Source of the DNA: CAZMRF01 sp964568735
Lineage (GTDB): Bacteria; Acidobacteriota; Polarisedimenticolia; JACPZX01
NCBI GenBank assembly: GCA_964568735.1
Contig: CAZMRF010000021.1
Span: 4,164-68,163, forward strand
Length of the DNA stretch: 64,000 nt
Reading direction: 5' to 3'
The position numbers and the translations under genes were made by a program. Below are positions 7,941-17,745 of this stretch, in pieces (within the stretch, counting starts at the first letter, position 1; each line of letters opens with the position of its first letter). The notes beneath the pieces are model-generated. The model made no database searches and was not told where the DNA came from. It was given only the letters and a program-made list of their open reading frames with translations.

Positions 7941-9752
7941 TCAGGCCTCCCTCCCGGCCTGCCGGGTCTGGAGCCGGTGGAAGGCGGCATAGGCCCCGTC
8001 GAGGGAGAGCAGGGCCTCGTGGGATCCCTGCTCGGAGATCCTGCCGTTTTCGAGCACGACGATCCGGTCACAATCCCTGATGGTCGAGAGCCGGTGCGCG
8101 ATGATCAGGGAGCTCCTCCCCCGCGTGAGCTTCCAGAAGGCCTCCTGGACCTTGCTCTCGGTCATCGAATCGACGGAGGCCGTGGCCTCGTCGAGCACGA
8201 GAACGGGAGGATCGAAGGCCAGGATGCGCGCGAAGCAGATGAGCTGCCTCTGTCCGCCCGACAGATTGCTGCCCGCCTCCCGGACCTCCGCGTCGTAGCC
8301 TCCGGGGAGCCGCGTGATGAAGCCGTCCGCCTCGACGGCGTGCGCCGCCTCCTCGACCCGCTGCCGGGAGATCCGCGGATCGCCGAGCGAGATGTTCTCG
8401 GCGATGGTGCCCGCGAAGAGGAATGGTTCTTGAAGCACGACCCCAATCCTCCTCCGCAGCTCCCGGAGCGGCAGCTCGCCGATGTCGAGGCCGTCGAGAG
8501 TGATCCGGCCTGCGCGCGCGGGGTAGAGGCGCAGCAGGAGGCGGGCGAGCGTGGTCTTGCCCGCCCCTGTCGAGCCGACGATCGCCACCTTCTCCCCCGG
8601 CCGCAGGGCGAAGCTGAGATCATTCAAAACGTCGCCGTTCTCGCCGTACCCGAACCGCACTCCGCTGAACTCGATGGCGCCCGCTGATGAGGCCGCTGGG
8701 AGGCGGCTGCCCCTGTCCTCCTCTCCGGGCTCATCGAGAAGCGCGAAGATCCTCTCGGAGGAGACCAGCGCCGACTGCATCACCGAGTAATAGCCGCCGA
8801 GCTCGCGTATCGGCCCGAAGAACTTCTGGACGTACTCGATGAAGGCCACCAGCGTCCCGAAGGTGATCGCTTCGTTGAGGACGCGCACCCCCCCGTACCA
8901 GAGGATGGCGGCGACCGTCAGGGAGCCCATCAGCTCGATGGCGGCGGAGAAAACCGAATCCCAGACGACCGAGCTCACCTCGGCGTCACGGTGTTGGGCG
9001 TTCACCTCCCGGAACTCCTCGTCGTTGGCCCGCTCGCGCTGGAAGAGGTGGATCACGGCCATCCCGGTGATCTGCTCCTGGAGGAAGGCGTTCATGCGGG
9101 CCACCCTCTCCCGCACGGCGCGGAAGGTGTCCCGTATGCGGACCCTGAAGAGCAGGGCGAGCCCCGCGAGCGCCGGCAGGGCCAGGAGCGTCAGGCCGGC
9201 GAGCGCGGGATCGAGCCACAGGAGTATCGCCACGATCCCGAAGAGCTTGAGGGAGTCTCCCAGGAGAGTGACGATCCCGGAGGAGAAGACCTCGGCGAGG
9301 TTCTCCACGTCGCCCGTCAGGCGCGTGACGAGCCGCCCGATCGGAGTGCGATCGAAGAAGGCGGCCGGCAGCCGCTGGAGCTGCCGGTAGAGCGCATTGC
9401 GGATCGCGAGCACCACTCGCTGTCCGGCCACCTCCATGCTGTAGATCTGCCCGAACCTCAGCGTGAATTCAGCCAGCGCGGTCAGGGCGTACAGGAGGGC
9501 CAGCGGGAGCAGGCCGGAGGGGTCGCCCGAGGCGAGAGGCCCATCGATGACGAGCTTCAGGATGTAGGGCTGCGCGAGTTGGGCCGCCGAAACGAAGACG
9601 AGCAGCACGAGCGTCAGCACGAGGACCCGGGCCTGCGGCTTCACGAAGGGAACGAGGCGTCGCAGGACGCGCGCATCGCGGATCCGCCTGGAGCGGTCGG
9701 CTCCCGTGGCGCCGTCGGCCGCCCCCGCGGGCCCGTGTGCCGGCATTGTCAC
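7941..9752 (-). CDS. ABC exporter half-transporter, catalytically complete subunit
   Basis: This 603-residue fusion has an N-terminal six-helix transmembrane domain (about residues 30-330) and a C-terminal ATPase domain. It has Walker A GSTGAGKTT, the signature LSGGQRQ, and Walker B VLVLDEATASVDS with the catalytic Glu intact. The gene overlaps the end of the preceding half-transporter gene by ATGA. Together they look like a heterodimeric exporter of the MdlAB / BmrCD / TM287-288 kind, moving lipids, peptides or drugs outward across the inner membrane. The substrate cannot be told from the sequence. Confidence 0.92.
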   Translation of the reverse strand: MTMPAHGPAGAADGATGADRSRRIRDARVLRRLVPFVKPQARVLVLTLVLLVFVSAAQLAQPYILKLVIDGPLASGDPSGLLPLALLYALTALAEFTLRFGQIYSMEVAGQRVVLAIRNALYRQLQRLPAAFFDRTPIGRLVTRLTGDVENLAEVFSSGIVTLLGDSLKLFGIVAILLWLDPALAGLTLLALPALAGLALLFRVRIRDTFRAVRERVARMNAFLQEQITGMAVIHLFQRERANDEEFREVNAQHRDAEVSSVVWDSVFSAAIELMGSLTVAAILWYGGVRVLNEAITFGTLVAFIEYVQKFFGPIRELGGYYSVMQSALVSSERIFALLDEPGEEDRGSRLPAASSAGAIEFSGVRFGYGENGDVLNDLSFALRPGEKVAIVGSTGAGKTTLARLLLRLYPARAGRITLDGLDIGELPLRELRRRIGVVLQEPFLFAGTIAENISLGDPRISRQRVEEAAHAVEADGFITRLPGGYDAEVREAGSNLSGGQRQLICFARILAFDPPVLVLDEATASVDSMTESKVQEAFWKLTRGRSSLIIAHRLSTIRDCDRIVVLENGRISEQGSHEALLSLDGAYAAFHRLQTRQAGREA

Positions 9753-11557
9753 AGGCTGGAAACCCTCGCGCGCAGGCTCTGCTGCCTCGCGATGGACGCG
9801 TAGAGGCCCTCGCGCGCCACGAGCTCTGCATGGGTGCCGCTGTCGACGAGCCGGCCGTCGTCGAGGACGAGGATCCGATCGGTCCAGGCGAGAGCGGCGA
9901 CGCGGTTGGAGATGAGGAGAACCGTCCGGTCCCTGGCGATCTTCCTGAGCTCGTGGAGCATCTGCTCCTCCACGGCCGCATCGACGCTCGAAAGGGGATC
10001 GTCGAGGATGAGAATCGACGGCTCGGTGATGAGCGCCCGGGCCAGTGTCGCGCGCTGCCTCTGGCCCCCCGAGAGGGTGAAGCCCTTCTCGCCGACCACG
10101 GAGTCGATGCCGCGGGGCAGCGAGGGCAGGTCGAGCGAGAGTCGCGAGGCCTCGACGGCGGCCAGGATCTCTTCTTCGGCGAAGCCCCTGGGCGCATAGG
10201 CCACGTTGCGACGGATGCTCCTGGAGAAGAGGAATGGCTCCTGGGGCACGACCGCGATGTGCCGCCTGAGCCGGGCGAGCGGGATGTCGGTCACGTCCTC
10301 GCCGTCGATGAAGATCGTCCCGCGGGGCGGTGTGAGAGTCCGCGGGAGAAGGCTGACGAGCGTCGTTTTCCCGGAGGCGACCGTGCCCAGGATGCCAATC
10401 GTCTCGCCCGCCCGGATGCGCGCGCTGATTCCGGAGAGGTGGCGCACGCCGTCCGGAGCGCCGGGGTGCGCGTAGGTGAGATCCCGGATCTCGATCCGCC
10501 CCTCGAAGGGGCGCTCGGCTTCGCGGGCGGCCTCCGGCGTCGCGGCCTCGCGCGCCTCGGGGGGCTCCGCCAGGACCTCTCCGATCCGCCGCATCGCGGC
10601 GAGCCCTCGCTGGAAGGTATTGAGGATCCAGCCGAGGGCAAAGGTGGGCCAGAGCAGGTAGGCGAGGTAGGCGTTGAAGGCGACGAAATCACCCAGCGTC
10701 ATCTCCCCGCCGATGATCCTGGCGCCGCCCGCGACGATGACCACGATCGTCCCCGTGTGGGACATCGCGCCCATGAGCGGGATCATCGCGCCCCGGGTCC
10801 GGGAGAGCGCGAGGTTCGCTTTCAGGTACTCCTGCCCGATGCCTTCGAAGGCCCTCGCCTCCTGTTCCTCCCTCACGTAGGTCTTGATGAGGGACATCCC
10901 CGAGATGTTCTCCTGCGCCTTGTTGGTGAGGGTGGCCAGCCCCTCCTGCGCCTCCAGGACCCGTGAGTAGACGCGCCGGCTCATCCGGTTCACGGCGAGC
11001 GCGAAGAGGGGATAGACCGACAGGGCGTAGAGCGTGAGGCGAGGGGACATCGAAGCCATCAGGATCACGGAGCCCACGTAGGTCATGCTCGTGTTCGCCA
11101 GGTTCATCAGGCCGGGTCCGAAGAAAGAGCGAACGAGCGTCACGTCGTTGATGGCCCGCGAGACGACGTCGCCCGTGGATCGGCTCCGGAAGAACGAGAG
11201 GGGCAGCCTCTGGAGGTGGGCGAAGAGGATGTTCCTGATCTCGAAGGTGACGAGGCGGGACATGCCGAGGATCGCCAGCCTCGATCCCGTCCTCACGAAA
11301 GACTGCCCGATCGCGAGCGCCGCGATGGCCGCCGCGTAGCGCGTCACGACTCCCAGCGGTGCTCCCGCCCCCATCGCATCGATGGTCTCCTTGAGGAGGC
11401 GGGGTATCCACAGGGCCATGGAGTTCGTCAGCGCGAGGAGGAGCACTCCGGCCGCGAGCCGGCCGCGGTAGCGCCAGAGGAAATGGCGGATGAGCCCGGC
11501 GGGCGTGCGCGGCGGGGCCGGCTCTCCGCCGGCCGGCGCTGGCTGCGAGGCCTTCAC
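9749..11557 (-). CDS. ABC exporter half-transporter, subunit with degenerate ATPase site
   Basis: This 602-residue membrane-ATPase fusion is the partner of the downstream half-transporter. Walker A is GTVASGKTT and the signature LSGGQRQ is present, but Walker B reads LILDDPLSSVDA, with Asp in place of the catalytic Glu. That substitution marks the degenerate site of known heterodimeric exporters such as TM287/288 and BmrCD. Its ATG overlaps the stop of holB (ATGA), so it sits inside a tight holB-ABC-ABC run. Confidence 0.92.
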   Translation of the reverse strand: MKASQPAPAGGEPAPPRTPAGLIRHFLWRYRGRLAAGVLLLALTNSMALWIPRLLKETIDAMGAGAPLGVVTRYAAAIAALAIGQSFVRTGSRLAILGMSRLVTFEIRNILFAHLQRLPLSFFRSRSTGDVVSRAINDVTLVRSFFGPGLMNLANTSMTYVGSVILMASMSPRLTLYALSVYPLFALAVNRMSRRVYSRVLEAQEGLATLTNKAQENISGMSLIKTYVREEQEARAFEGIGQEYLKANLALSRTRGAMIPLMGAMSHTGTIVVIVAGGARIIGGEMTLGDFVAFNAYLAYLLWPTFALGWILNTFQRGLAAMRRIGEVLAEPPEAREAATPEAAREAERPFEGRIEIRDLTYAHPGAPDGVRHLSGISARIRAGETIGILGTVASGKTTLVSLLPRTLTPPRGTIFIDGEDVTDIPLARLRRHIAVVPQEPFLFSRSIRRNVAYAPRGFAEEEILAAVEASRLSLDLPSLPRGIDSVVGEKGFTLSGGQRQRATLARALITEPSILILDDPLSSVDAAVEEQMLHELRKIARDRTVLLISNRVAALAWTDRILVLDDGRLVDSGTHAELVAREGLYASIARQQSLRARVSSL

Positions 11558-12600
11558 CGTCCCTCCGGGACGGCAAGATCGAGGAGGAGCGCCTCGGCGA
11601 GGAGCTGGCGATTCACGTTCCAGCGCACGTCGGCCCGCGCGCGTCCGATCCTCCCGAGCGCGCCGAGGAGCGCTCCGCCCATCATGTTCGCGAGGGACTG
11701 GATGCGGTCAGCCACGTCGGGGTTCGCCAGCCGGACGTCCTTCGCTCCGGCCTGGAGGAGAAGGGCGTCGCGCAGCAGGGACTCGAGGATCTCGAGCGCT
11801 TCCTCCGCGTCGGCCGCCTCGCCCCTCGCTCCGAGCGCCTCGGCGTCCTTGATGATGTGCGCGCGGGGGAGAGGCCGTGCGAGCCGCTCGAGGATCTCGA
11901 TCAGCACGCGCCGCTTCTCGCGGTAGCCCTCGAGATCGAATCGCAGGGCCCGTCCCGGCCTGCCGTCGGAGAGCGCGGCCACGATGCGGGCGTCGGCCGG
12001 GTCCATCCCGCCCCCCCTCGCAAGCAGCTCCTCGATGAGCGAGAGGGGAAGGGGGTGGAACGGGACGAGGCTGCAGCGGGAGCGCACCGTGGGCAGCAGC
12101 GCCGCGGGATCCGAGGCGATCAAGACGATGCACGCACCGGGCGGCGGTTCTTCGAGGGTCTTGAGGATCGCGTTGGCGGCGGCCGCGGCCATCCTCTCGG
12201 CGGGATCCACGATGAAGACGCTCCGGCGTCCCTCGAAGGGGCGCCTCTGAGCCGCCTGCCGGAGCGCGCGGACCTCGTCGATCCGGATCTCGTTGCGGCC
12301 GGGGACGAGGAGGTGGACGTCGGGGTGGTGCGTGTACTCGCGGGCATCCCCCTTGTGCTCGCCCTCCTCGACCGTGCCCCTCTCCACCCGCGCGATCCGC
12401 ACGCAGGCGCCGCAGCTCCCGCAGCCCTCTCCCGGCGCCTCATCGCAGTTAAGGGCCTGCGCCAGGGAGAGCGCGGCGAAGCGGCGGCCGACCCCCTCGG
12501 GACCGTGGAAGATCAGCGATGCCCCGGCCCGTCCGGAGGCGATGGAGCGGCGAAGGAAGGAGATCGCCTTCTCGTGACCCGATATCTCGCGGAAGGCCAC
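11554..12600 (-). CDS. holB: DNA polymerase III delta' subunit
   Basis: This 348-residue AAA+ clamp-loader subunit helps load the sliding clamp during replication. It has the modified Walker A FHGPEGVGRR near residue 35, the four-Cys zinc module CDEAPGEGCGSCGAC near 55-75, LKTLEEPP near 150 and the TVRSRC sensor motif near 170. It lies four bases after tmk, the common tmk-holB order, and its stop overlaps the ABC transporter start. Confidence 0.93.
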   Translation of the reverse strand: MAFREISGHEKAISFLRRSIASGRAGASLIFHGPEGVGRRFAALSLAQALNCDEAPGEGCGSCGACVRIARVERGTVEEGEHKGDAREYTHHPDVHLLVPGRNEIRIDEVRALRQAAQRRPFEGRRSVFIVDPAERMAAAAANAILKTLEEPPPGACIVLIASDPAALLPTVRSRCSLVPFHPLPLSLIEELLARGGGMDPADARIVAALSDGRPGRALRFDLEGYREKRRVLIEILERLARPLPRAHIIKDAEALGARGEAADAEEALEILESLLRDALLLQAGAKDVRLANPDVADRIQSLANMMGGALLGALGRIGRARADVRWNVNRQLLAEALLLDLAVPEGR

Positions 12601-12604
12601 GGCC

Positions 12605-13258
12605 TCAGGCGAGGCCGAGCCGGCGGGAAACGTGGCCGATGACCTGCTTCTTGACCTTCTCCGGCGCGAGCTCGGCGGAGACGACCCGGATGCGGCTCGT
12701 CTCCTCCCGGGCCAGCTCCAGGTAGCCCTCGCGGACCCGGCGGTGGAAGGCGATCTCCTCGTCGTCGAACCGCGTCGCCGAGCTGTCCCCGCTCGCGGCG
12801 TTCCGCGAGCGGGCGCGGGCCAGCCCCTGCTCGGGGTCGAGGTCGAGGAGGATCGTCAGGTCGGGCTTCACGTCCGCCGCGGCGAGGGAGTTCACGACGC
12901 GGATCACGTTCATGGGCAACCCCCGGCCATGGCCCTGGTAGGCCACGGTGGCGTCGGTGAAGCGATCACAGAGGACGACCTTGCCCTCGGCGACCGCGGG
13001 CTCGATCACCTGCTCGATGTGCTGGCTCCGGGCGGCGCCGTAGAGGAAGAGCTCCGTCAGCGGCACCATCTCCCGGCTCCTGGGATCGAGCAGCAGCGCG
13101 CGGATCCTCTCGCCGACCTCCGTGCCGCCGGGCTCGCGTGTCACGAGGTGCTGGACCCCGCGGCCGGAAAGATACTCGGAGAGGAGGCGGATCTGCGTGG
13201 TCTTGCCGGATCCTTCGATCCCTTCGAAGGTGATGAACCCGCTGGCGGTCCTGGACAA
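12605..13258 (-). CDS. tmk: Thymidylate kinase
   Basis: This enzyme phosphorylates dTMP to dTDP. The open frame extends further upstream, but homology begins at FITFEGIEGSGKTTQ. A TTG at 13258 with GGGAGAG just before it gives 217 residues, the usual size. The P-loop EGSGKTT, the DRFTDATVAYQG block (DRx) and the lid region RFDDEEIAFH are all visible. It precedes holB by four bases and follows the FAD oxidoreductase gene by 58 bases. Confidence 0.94.
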   Translation of the reverse strand: MSRTASGFITFEGIEGSGKTTQIRLLSEYLSGRGVQHLVTREPGGTEVGERIRALLLDPRSREMVPLTELFLYGAARSQHIEQVIEPAVAEGKVVLCDRFTDATVAYQGHGRGLPMNVIRVVNSLAAADVKPDLTILLDLDPEQGLARARSRNAASGDSSATRFDDEEIAFHRRVREGYLELAREETSRIRVVSAELAPEKVKKQVIGHVSRRLGLA

Positions 13259-13316
13259 GCAACTCTCCCAACGGCTGCGTGTCGATCGGATTAAGGTCGG
13301 ATGGGCCGGGATGCTA

Positions 13317-14753
13317 TCACAGCGCGGCGCGGCCCTGCTCTGGAGCCGAGACCTCCTCGTGGTAGACGCGCTCCACGTTGACGTCCCAGATGTCGTGGTT
13401 CGCGCCAAGCATGTTCTCGACGGCCAGGCAGGCCGTCTCCATCGAGTGGTCCTGGTTGTTGTACCGGTGCTGGCCGTTGCGGCCGCAGCAGTGCAGGTTC
13501 TTGAAGGCGGTCAGGTACTCGCGCACGGACTGGATGTCCTCCCGGTAGCTGTCGCCCACGTACATCGGGTAGGTCTTCTCCATCCGGACGACGCTGCCGT
13601 CCACCGCGGCCTGCCCGGGCTTGAGGATGCCCACGACCCGGAGCTCCTGCTCGGCCTGCCGGATCAGGTCGCCGTCGGGCTTGCGCCACAGCGCGTCCCC
13701 CTTGAAGCAGAAGTACTCGAGCCCGAGACAGGTGGAGCCCTCGTCGGGCACGAGGGCGGGGCTCCAGTTCTTGAAGTTCTGGATGCGGCCCACCTCGACC
13801 TTGGGCGAATGGATGTAGATCCAGTTGTCGGGGAACATCTCCTTCTCGCGGATGATCAGCGCAACGACGATGAAGTCCCTGTAGCGCAGCCGGCCCGCGG
13901 CCGCGCGGGGCGCGGCGGGCGCGGCGGGTTCCAGGTAGCCGAAGAGATCCTGGAGCGCCGCCGAGGAGACGAAGTGCCTGGCGCGAAAGGTGTGCTCGGC
14001 CCCCTCGGCGTCACGGGCCGTCAGCGTCTCGATAGATCTGCCGTCGTGGGAGAGGCGCACGACCTCCATCTCCGTCATCACGGTGCCGCCCATGGAGCGG
14101 ATCTTCTCCCGGCAGGTCTCCCACATCTGGCCCGGCCCGAGCCTCGGGTACTGGAACTTCTCGATGAGGGAGGTGTGGTTCCCGGATCTGAAGAAGGCGT
14201 TCATGATGGCGCCCGTGAGGGAGAGCGACTTGATCCTCTGAGCCGCCCACTCGGCCTTGATCTCGCTGCAGGGAACCCCCCAGACCTTCTCGGTGTAGGA
14301 GCGGAAGAAGGTGTCGAAGAGCCGCCGGCCGAAGCGGTTCACCACCCACGCTTCGAAGGTGCTCTCGTCGGGGATGGGACGCAGGCGGGCGAGCGCCAGG
14401 CTGCCCACGCAGGCGAGAGAGGCGACCGGGCCCAGCTTCGTCAGCGCGTCCATGGGCTTGAGCGGGTAGGAGAAGTAGTTCTCGTTGTAGTAGATGCGGG
14501 ACATCCGGGGCCGCCAGAGGAAATCCTCGCCGAGGATCTCCTTCCAGAGGTCGTCCACCCTCTTCACCTTCGTGAAGAACCTGTGGCCTCCTATGTCGAA
14601 GCGGTATCCCTTGTAATTGACGGTCCGGGCGATCCCGCCCATGTAGGTGCTGCGCTCCAGCACGAGCGGGCACAGGCCGGCCTTCGCGGCCTGATAGGCC
14701 GCTGTGAGTCCGGCGGGGCCGCCGCCGATGATCGCGAGGTCGAAGTCGTGCAT
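13317..14753 (-). CDS. FAD-dependent oxidoreductase of the UDP-galactopyranose mutase/protoporphyrinogen oxidase type
   Basis: The chosen ATG puts the FAD-binding motif IIGGGPAGL right at the N-terminus, giving 478 residues; an upstream ATG at 14804 would add 17 residues of no obvious role. FDIGGHRFFTK near residue 55 and the C-terminal CGRNGQHRYNNQDHS flavin-binding block are seen in UDP-galactopyranose mutase-like and amine-oxidase-type flavoproteins. The exact substrate is unclear; polysaccharide sugar modification is one possibility. Minus-strand AATATA/TATATT near 14803-14808 may be its -10. Confidence 0.75.
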   Translation of the reverse strand: MHDFDLAIIGGGPAGLTAAYQAAKAGLCPLVLERSTYMGGIARTVNYKGYRFDIGGHRFFTKVKRVDDLWKEILGEDFLWRPRMSRIYYNENYFSYPLKPMDALTKLGPVASLACVGSLALARLRPIPDESTFEAWVVNRFGRRLFDTFFRSYTEKVWGVPCSEIKAEWAAQRIKSLSLTGAIMNAFFRSGNHTSLIEKFQYPRLGPGQMWETCREKIRSMGGTVMTEMEVVRLSHDGRSIETLTARDAEGAEHTFRARHFVSSAALQDLFGYLEPAAPAAPRAAAGRLRYRDFIVVALIIREKEMFPDNWIYIHSPKVEVGRIQNFKNWSPALVPDEGSTCLGLEYFCFKGDALWRKPDGDLIRQAEQELRVVGILKPGQAAVDGSVVRMEKTYPMYVGDSYREDIQSVREYLTAFKNLHCCGRNGQHRYNNQDHSMETACLAVENMLGANHDIWDVNVERVYHEEVSAPEQGRAAL

Positions 14754-14902
14754 GGTGGCGTGGAATTCCGCGCTGGGCAGGCGCCCGGACGGGGCAGGCC
14801 CCAATATATACGGCCCGCCCGGAGCATGTCCGGTCGAGGCCCCCGTTCACCCGGGGAGGCGCTTCCGCTCCGAAGGGCCCCGCCTCATCGGGACGAGCCC
14901 GA

Positions 14903-15841
14903 TCAGGGCCGGGGGGTGTGCCCCTCGAACCACTCCCGGGCCGCGAGGACGTCCCTGGCGATCTGGCGCTTCAGCTCGTCTACGTCGGAGAAACGCCGCT
15001 CGTCGCGCAGCCTCCGCGAGAAGCCCAGGCGAACGGGCTCGCCGTACAGCGGGCCTCCGGCGTAGTCGAGGATGTGGCTCTCGATGACGCGTTCCTTCTC
15101 GTCGAAGGTCGGGCGGACCCCGATGTTGGTCACGCTGGGATGGCGGAGACCCTGGACCTCGGTCCACGTGACGTAGACGCCGTCCAGCGGGATGAGCTCG
15201 CTCTCGGTCGTGATGTTGGCGGTCGAGAAGCCGAGCTGACGCCCCCGGTGCTTGCCCTCGACCCCGCGACCCGCGAGGGTGTAGTCCCGGCCGAGCATCC
15301 GGGTGACGCGCTCGACGTTCCCCTCGAGGATGGCATCGCGGATGCGCGTCGAGGAGATGGGGTGGCCCTCGAACTCGACGATCTCGACGTCGATGACCTC
15401 CACCCCCAGCCTCGCGCCCTCGTGCCGCATCAGGCTGACTCCGCCCCGGCCGCCGCTGCCGAAGTGGAAGTTGGCGCCGATGTACACGGCCATGGCGCCG
15501 ACCTTGCCCGCGACGATGTCGGAGACGAAGGCCTCCGCGGTGATCCGGGCGAACTCGCGAGTGAAGGGCACGAGGATGAGCAGGTCGATCCCCGTCTTCC
15601 GGATCAGCCGGATCTTCTCCTCGAGCGGCGTGATGAGGGGCGGCCGCCCGTCCGGCCGGAGGATCGTCAACGGATGCGGATCGAAGGTCATCGCGACTGC
15701 CGCTCCCTCCGCGGAGCGCGCCCGATCGATCACCGTCTCGAGGAGCCGCTGGTGGCCCAGGTGGACTCCGTCGAAGTTCCCGATCCCAACTTGAGGACAG
15801 GGCATCGGCCCGATGGCGTCGAGGTCCCTGAAGATCTTCAC
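14903..15841 (-). CDS. ribF: Bifunctional riboflavin kinase/FAD synthetase
   Basis: This 312-residue protein makes FMN from riboflavin and then FAD. The N-terminal nucleotidyltransferase half shows GNFDGVHLGHQ near residue 22 and a later ISSTRIR motif near 165. The C-terminal kinase half has GRQLGFSTANI near residue 205 and GVRPTFDE near 240. Its ATG overlaps the stop of pgpA by ATGA. Confidence 0.96.
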   Translation of the reverse strand: MKIFRDLDAIGPMPCPQVGIGNFDGVHLGHQRLLETVIDRARSAEGAAVAMTFDPHPLTILRPDGRPPLITPLEEKIRLIRKTGIDLLILVPFTREFARITAEAFVSDIVAGKVGAMAVYIGANFHFGSGGRGGVSLMRHEGARLGVEVIDVEIVEFEGHPISSTRIRDAILEGNVERVTRMLGRDYTLAGRGVEGKHRGRQLGFSTANITTESELIPLDGVYVTWTEVQGLRHPSVTNIGVRPTFDEKERVIESHILDYAGGPLYGEPVRLGFSRRLRDERRFSDVDELKRQIARDVLAAREWFEGHTPRP

Positions 15842-16332
15842 GGCAAGATCCTCATCGCGGCCTGGAGCACGAGGTTGGCGTAGAGTCCGCAGATGAGATC
15901 GTCGGCCATGATCCCCCAGCCGCCGGGGATCCTCTCCGCCCGCCCCGCGGGCCAGGGCTTGAAGATATCGAAGGCTCTGAAGGCAAGGAAGCCGACGGCC
16001 AGGGTGAAGGCACCGGGAGGGACGAGGAGCATCGTGACGAGGAATCCCGCCACCTCGTCGATGACGACCTCGGAGGGGTCGTGCGTGCCCAGGCGCCTCT
16101 CCACCACGCCGGCCGCCACCGCTCCGAGCACGGCGATGAGGATCGTGGCCGCGAGGTAGATCGGAAGGCGCGCGCCCTGCGGGGGGAGGCTCACGAGGGC
16201 CAGGTAGAGCGGGACGGTCGCGAGGGTGGCGACCGTGCCCGACGCCACCGGCGCGAAGCCTGTCCCGAACCAGGTGGCGATCACGAGGGCCACCCGCGCG
16301 CCGAATGTCGAGCCGCTCACGCCGGGAGCCAT
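15838..16332 (-). CDS. pgpA: Phosphatidylglycerophosphatase A
   Basis: This 164-residue inner-membrane protein removes phosphate from phosphatidylglycerophosphate to make phosphatidylglycerol. It shows the family pattern: FGTGFAPVASGTVATL near the N-terminus, HDPSEVVIDEVAGF near residue 85 (acidic metal-binding residues), and ADDLICGLYANL near the C-terminus. It lies 15 bases after rimO and overlaps ribF, within the minus-strand housekeeping run. Confidence 0.93.
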   Translation of the reverse strand: MAPGVSGSTFGARVALVIATWFGTGFAPVASGTVATLATVPLYLALVSLPPQGARLPIYLAATILIAVLGAVAAGVVERRLGTHDPSEVVIDEVAGFLVTMLLVPPGAFTLAVGFLAFRAFDIFKPWPAGRAERIPGGWGIMADDLICGLYANLVLQAAMRILP

Positions 16333-16347
16333 GAGGGGGACGGACTC

Positions 16348-17745
16348 CTAGGCGACGACGGGGAGGCCGCGCGCCCTCCCGGGAAGATCCTCGCCCGCGG
16401 GCCTCGCGTCGCCCTGAGGGCGCTCCCTGCCGACGAGCGCGTAGGGCCAGCCCTCCTCGATGGCGACGCGCGCGAAGGGATGCGCCGCGCCCGGCCGGGC
16501 CGGATCGGGCCTGAAGACCACGTGCCCATCCACCTCGGGGGCCTGGAAAGCCGCCCTCCCGGACAGGGTGCCGGGCTCAGGGCCGTCGCCTTCGACGAGG
16601 ACGTCGAGAGTGGATCCCTCGAATCGGCGATAGCGCCCCCCGGCGATCTGCTCCTGGAGGTCCGCCAGGATCTGCCGCCGCTCGCTCTTGAGATCCGCGC
16701 TCACGCTGTCCTCGAGCGCGTAGGAGCCCGCTCCCGGCTCGTGGGAATAGGTGAAGACTCCGATGTGGTCGAGCTGCGCGCGCTCCACGAAGGAGCGAAG
16801 CTCCTGGAAATCGGCCTCGCTCTCGCCCGGGAACCCCACGATGAAGGTCGACCGCAGCGAGATCCTCGGAACGCCGGCGCGCAGGCGGTCGAGGAGCTTC
16901 ATGAAGGAATCTCCGCTGCCGCCCCTGCGCATCCGCGCGAGGACTTCCCGCGAAGCGTGCTGCAGGGGCATGTCCAGGTAGGGCAGGACGCCGCGCGTCC
17001 CCCCGAGCGCTTCGATGATCTCCGGCGTCATGCGATTCGGGTAGGCGTAGAGAAGGCGGATCCAGTCGATCTCCTCGACCTCTCCGAGCGCCCGGAGCAG
17101 CGCGGCGAGGCCCGGAGAGCCGGGCAGGTCGCAGCCCCAGGATGTCGTGTCCTGCGCGATGAGGCTGATCTCGCGTACGCCCATCCCGGCGAGGCTCCGC
17201 GCTTCCTGCACCAGCTGATCCATAGGTCGGGATCGGAATCGCCCCCGGATCGCTGGAATCACGCAGAAGGAGCAGGGGTGATCGCACCCTTCGGCGATCT
17301 TGAGGTAGGCGCTGGGACCCTCGGTGGCGAGCACCCTCGGCGAATCCGCGCCCGGCATCCACGTGGCGGGGGAGAGATCGGGCGGGAAGGATTCGGCGCC
17401 TGGATCGCAGGCGTCGGCGACACGCTCGAGGTCGTTGAGCCCGAGGAACTGATCGACGTCGGGGAGTGCCGCCTTCATCGCATCCGCGCGGCGCTGAACG
17501 AGGCAGCCGGCCACGACGAGCCTGCGGCACCGTCCGGCGCGGCGGTATCGCGCCATGCGGCGGATCGTCGCATAGCCCTCCTGCTGCGCCGCCTCGAGAA
17601 AGCCACAGGTGTTCACGACGATGACGTCCGCGAGATCGGGCCTGTGGGTGACCTCGTAGCCCCGGCGGCGTAGAAGAGCCAGCATCACCTCCGAGTCGGT
17701 CTGGTTCTTGGCGCAGCCCAGGCTCACGATCCCGACGGTGATCAC
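16348..17745 (-). CDS. rimO: Ribosomal protein S12 methylthiotransferase RimO
   Basis: This radical-SAM enzyme adds a methylthio group to an Asp of ribosomal protein S12. The N-terminal domain has the cluster-binding Cys in SLGCAKNQTDSE (residue 10) and NTCGFL (near 46). The radical-SAM motif is CDHPCSFCVIP near 155, and a TRAM-like domain closes the protein. The 465 residues are slightly above the usual 430-440, with the excess at the C-terminus. It overlaps asnS by ATGA. Confidence 0.95.
   Translation of the reverse strand: MITVGIVSLGCAKNQTDSEVMLALLRRRGYEVTHRPDLADVIVVNTCGFLEAAQQEGYATIRRMARYRRAGRCRRLVVAGCLVQRRADAMKAALPDVDQFLGLNDLERVADACDPGAESFPPDLSPATWMPGADSPRVLATEGPSAYLKIAEGCDHPCSFCVIPAIRGRFRSRPMDQLVQEARSLAGMGVREISLIAQDTTSWGCDLPGSPGLAALLRALGEVEEIDWIRLLYAYPNRMTPEIIEALGGTRGVLPYLDMPLQHASREVLARMRRGGSGDSFMKLLDRLRAGVPRISLRSTFIVGFPGESEADFQELRSFVERAQLDHIGVFTYSHEPGAGSYALEDSVSADLKSERRQILADLQEQIAGGRYRRFEGSTLDVLVEGDGPEPGTLSGRAAFQAPEVDGHVVFRPDPARPGAAHPFARVAIEEGWPYALVGRERPQGDARPAGEDLPGRARGLPVVA

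Noticed and set aside
12605..13408. Longer thymidylate kinase starting at 13408
   Set aside because: The extra 50 residues overlap the end of the upstream FAD oxidoreductase gene and show no homology; a TTG with a good ribosome site sits right before the conserved start.
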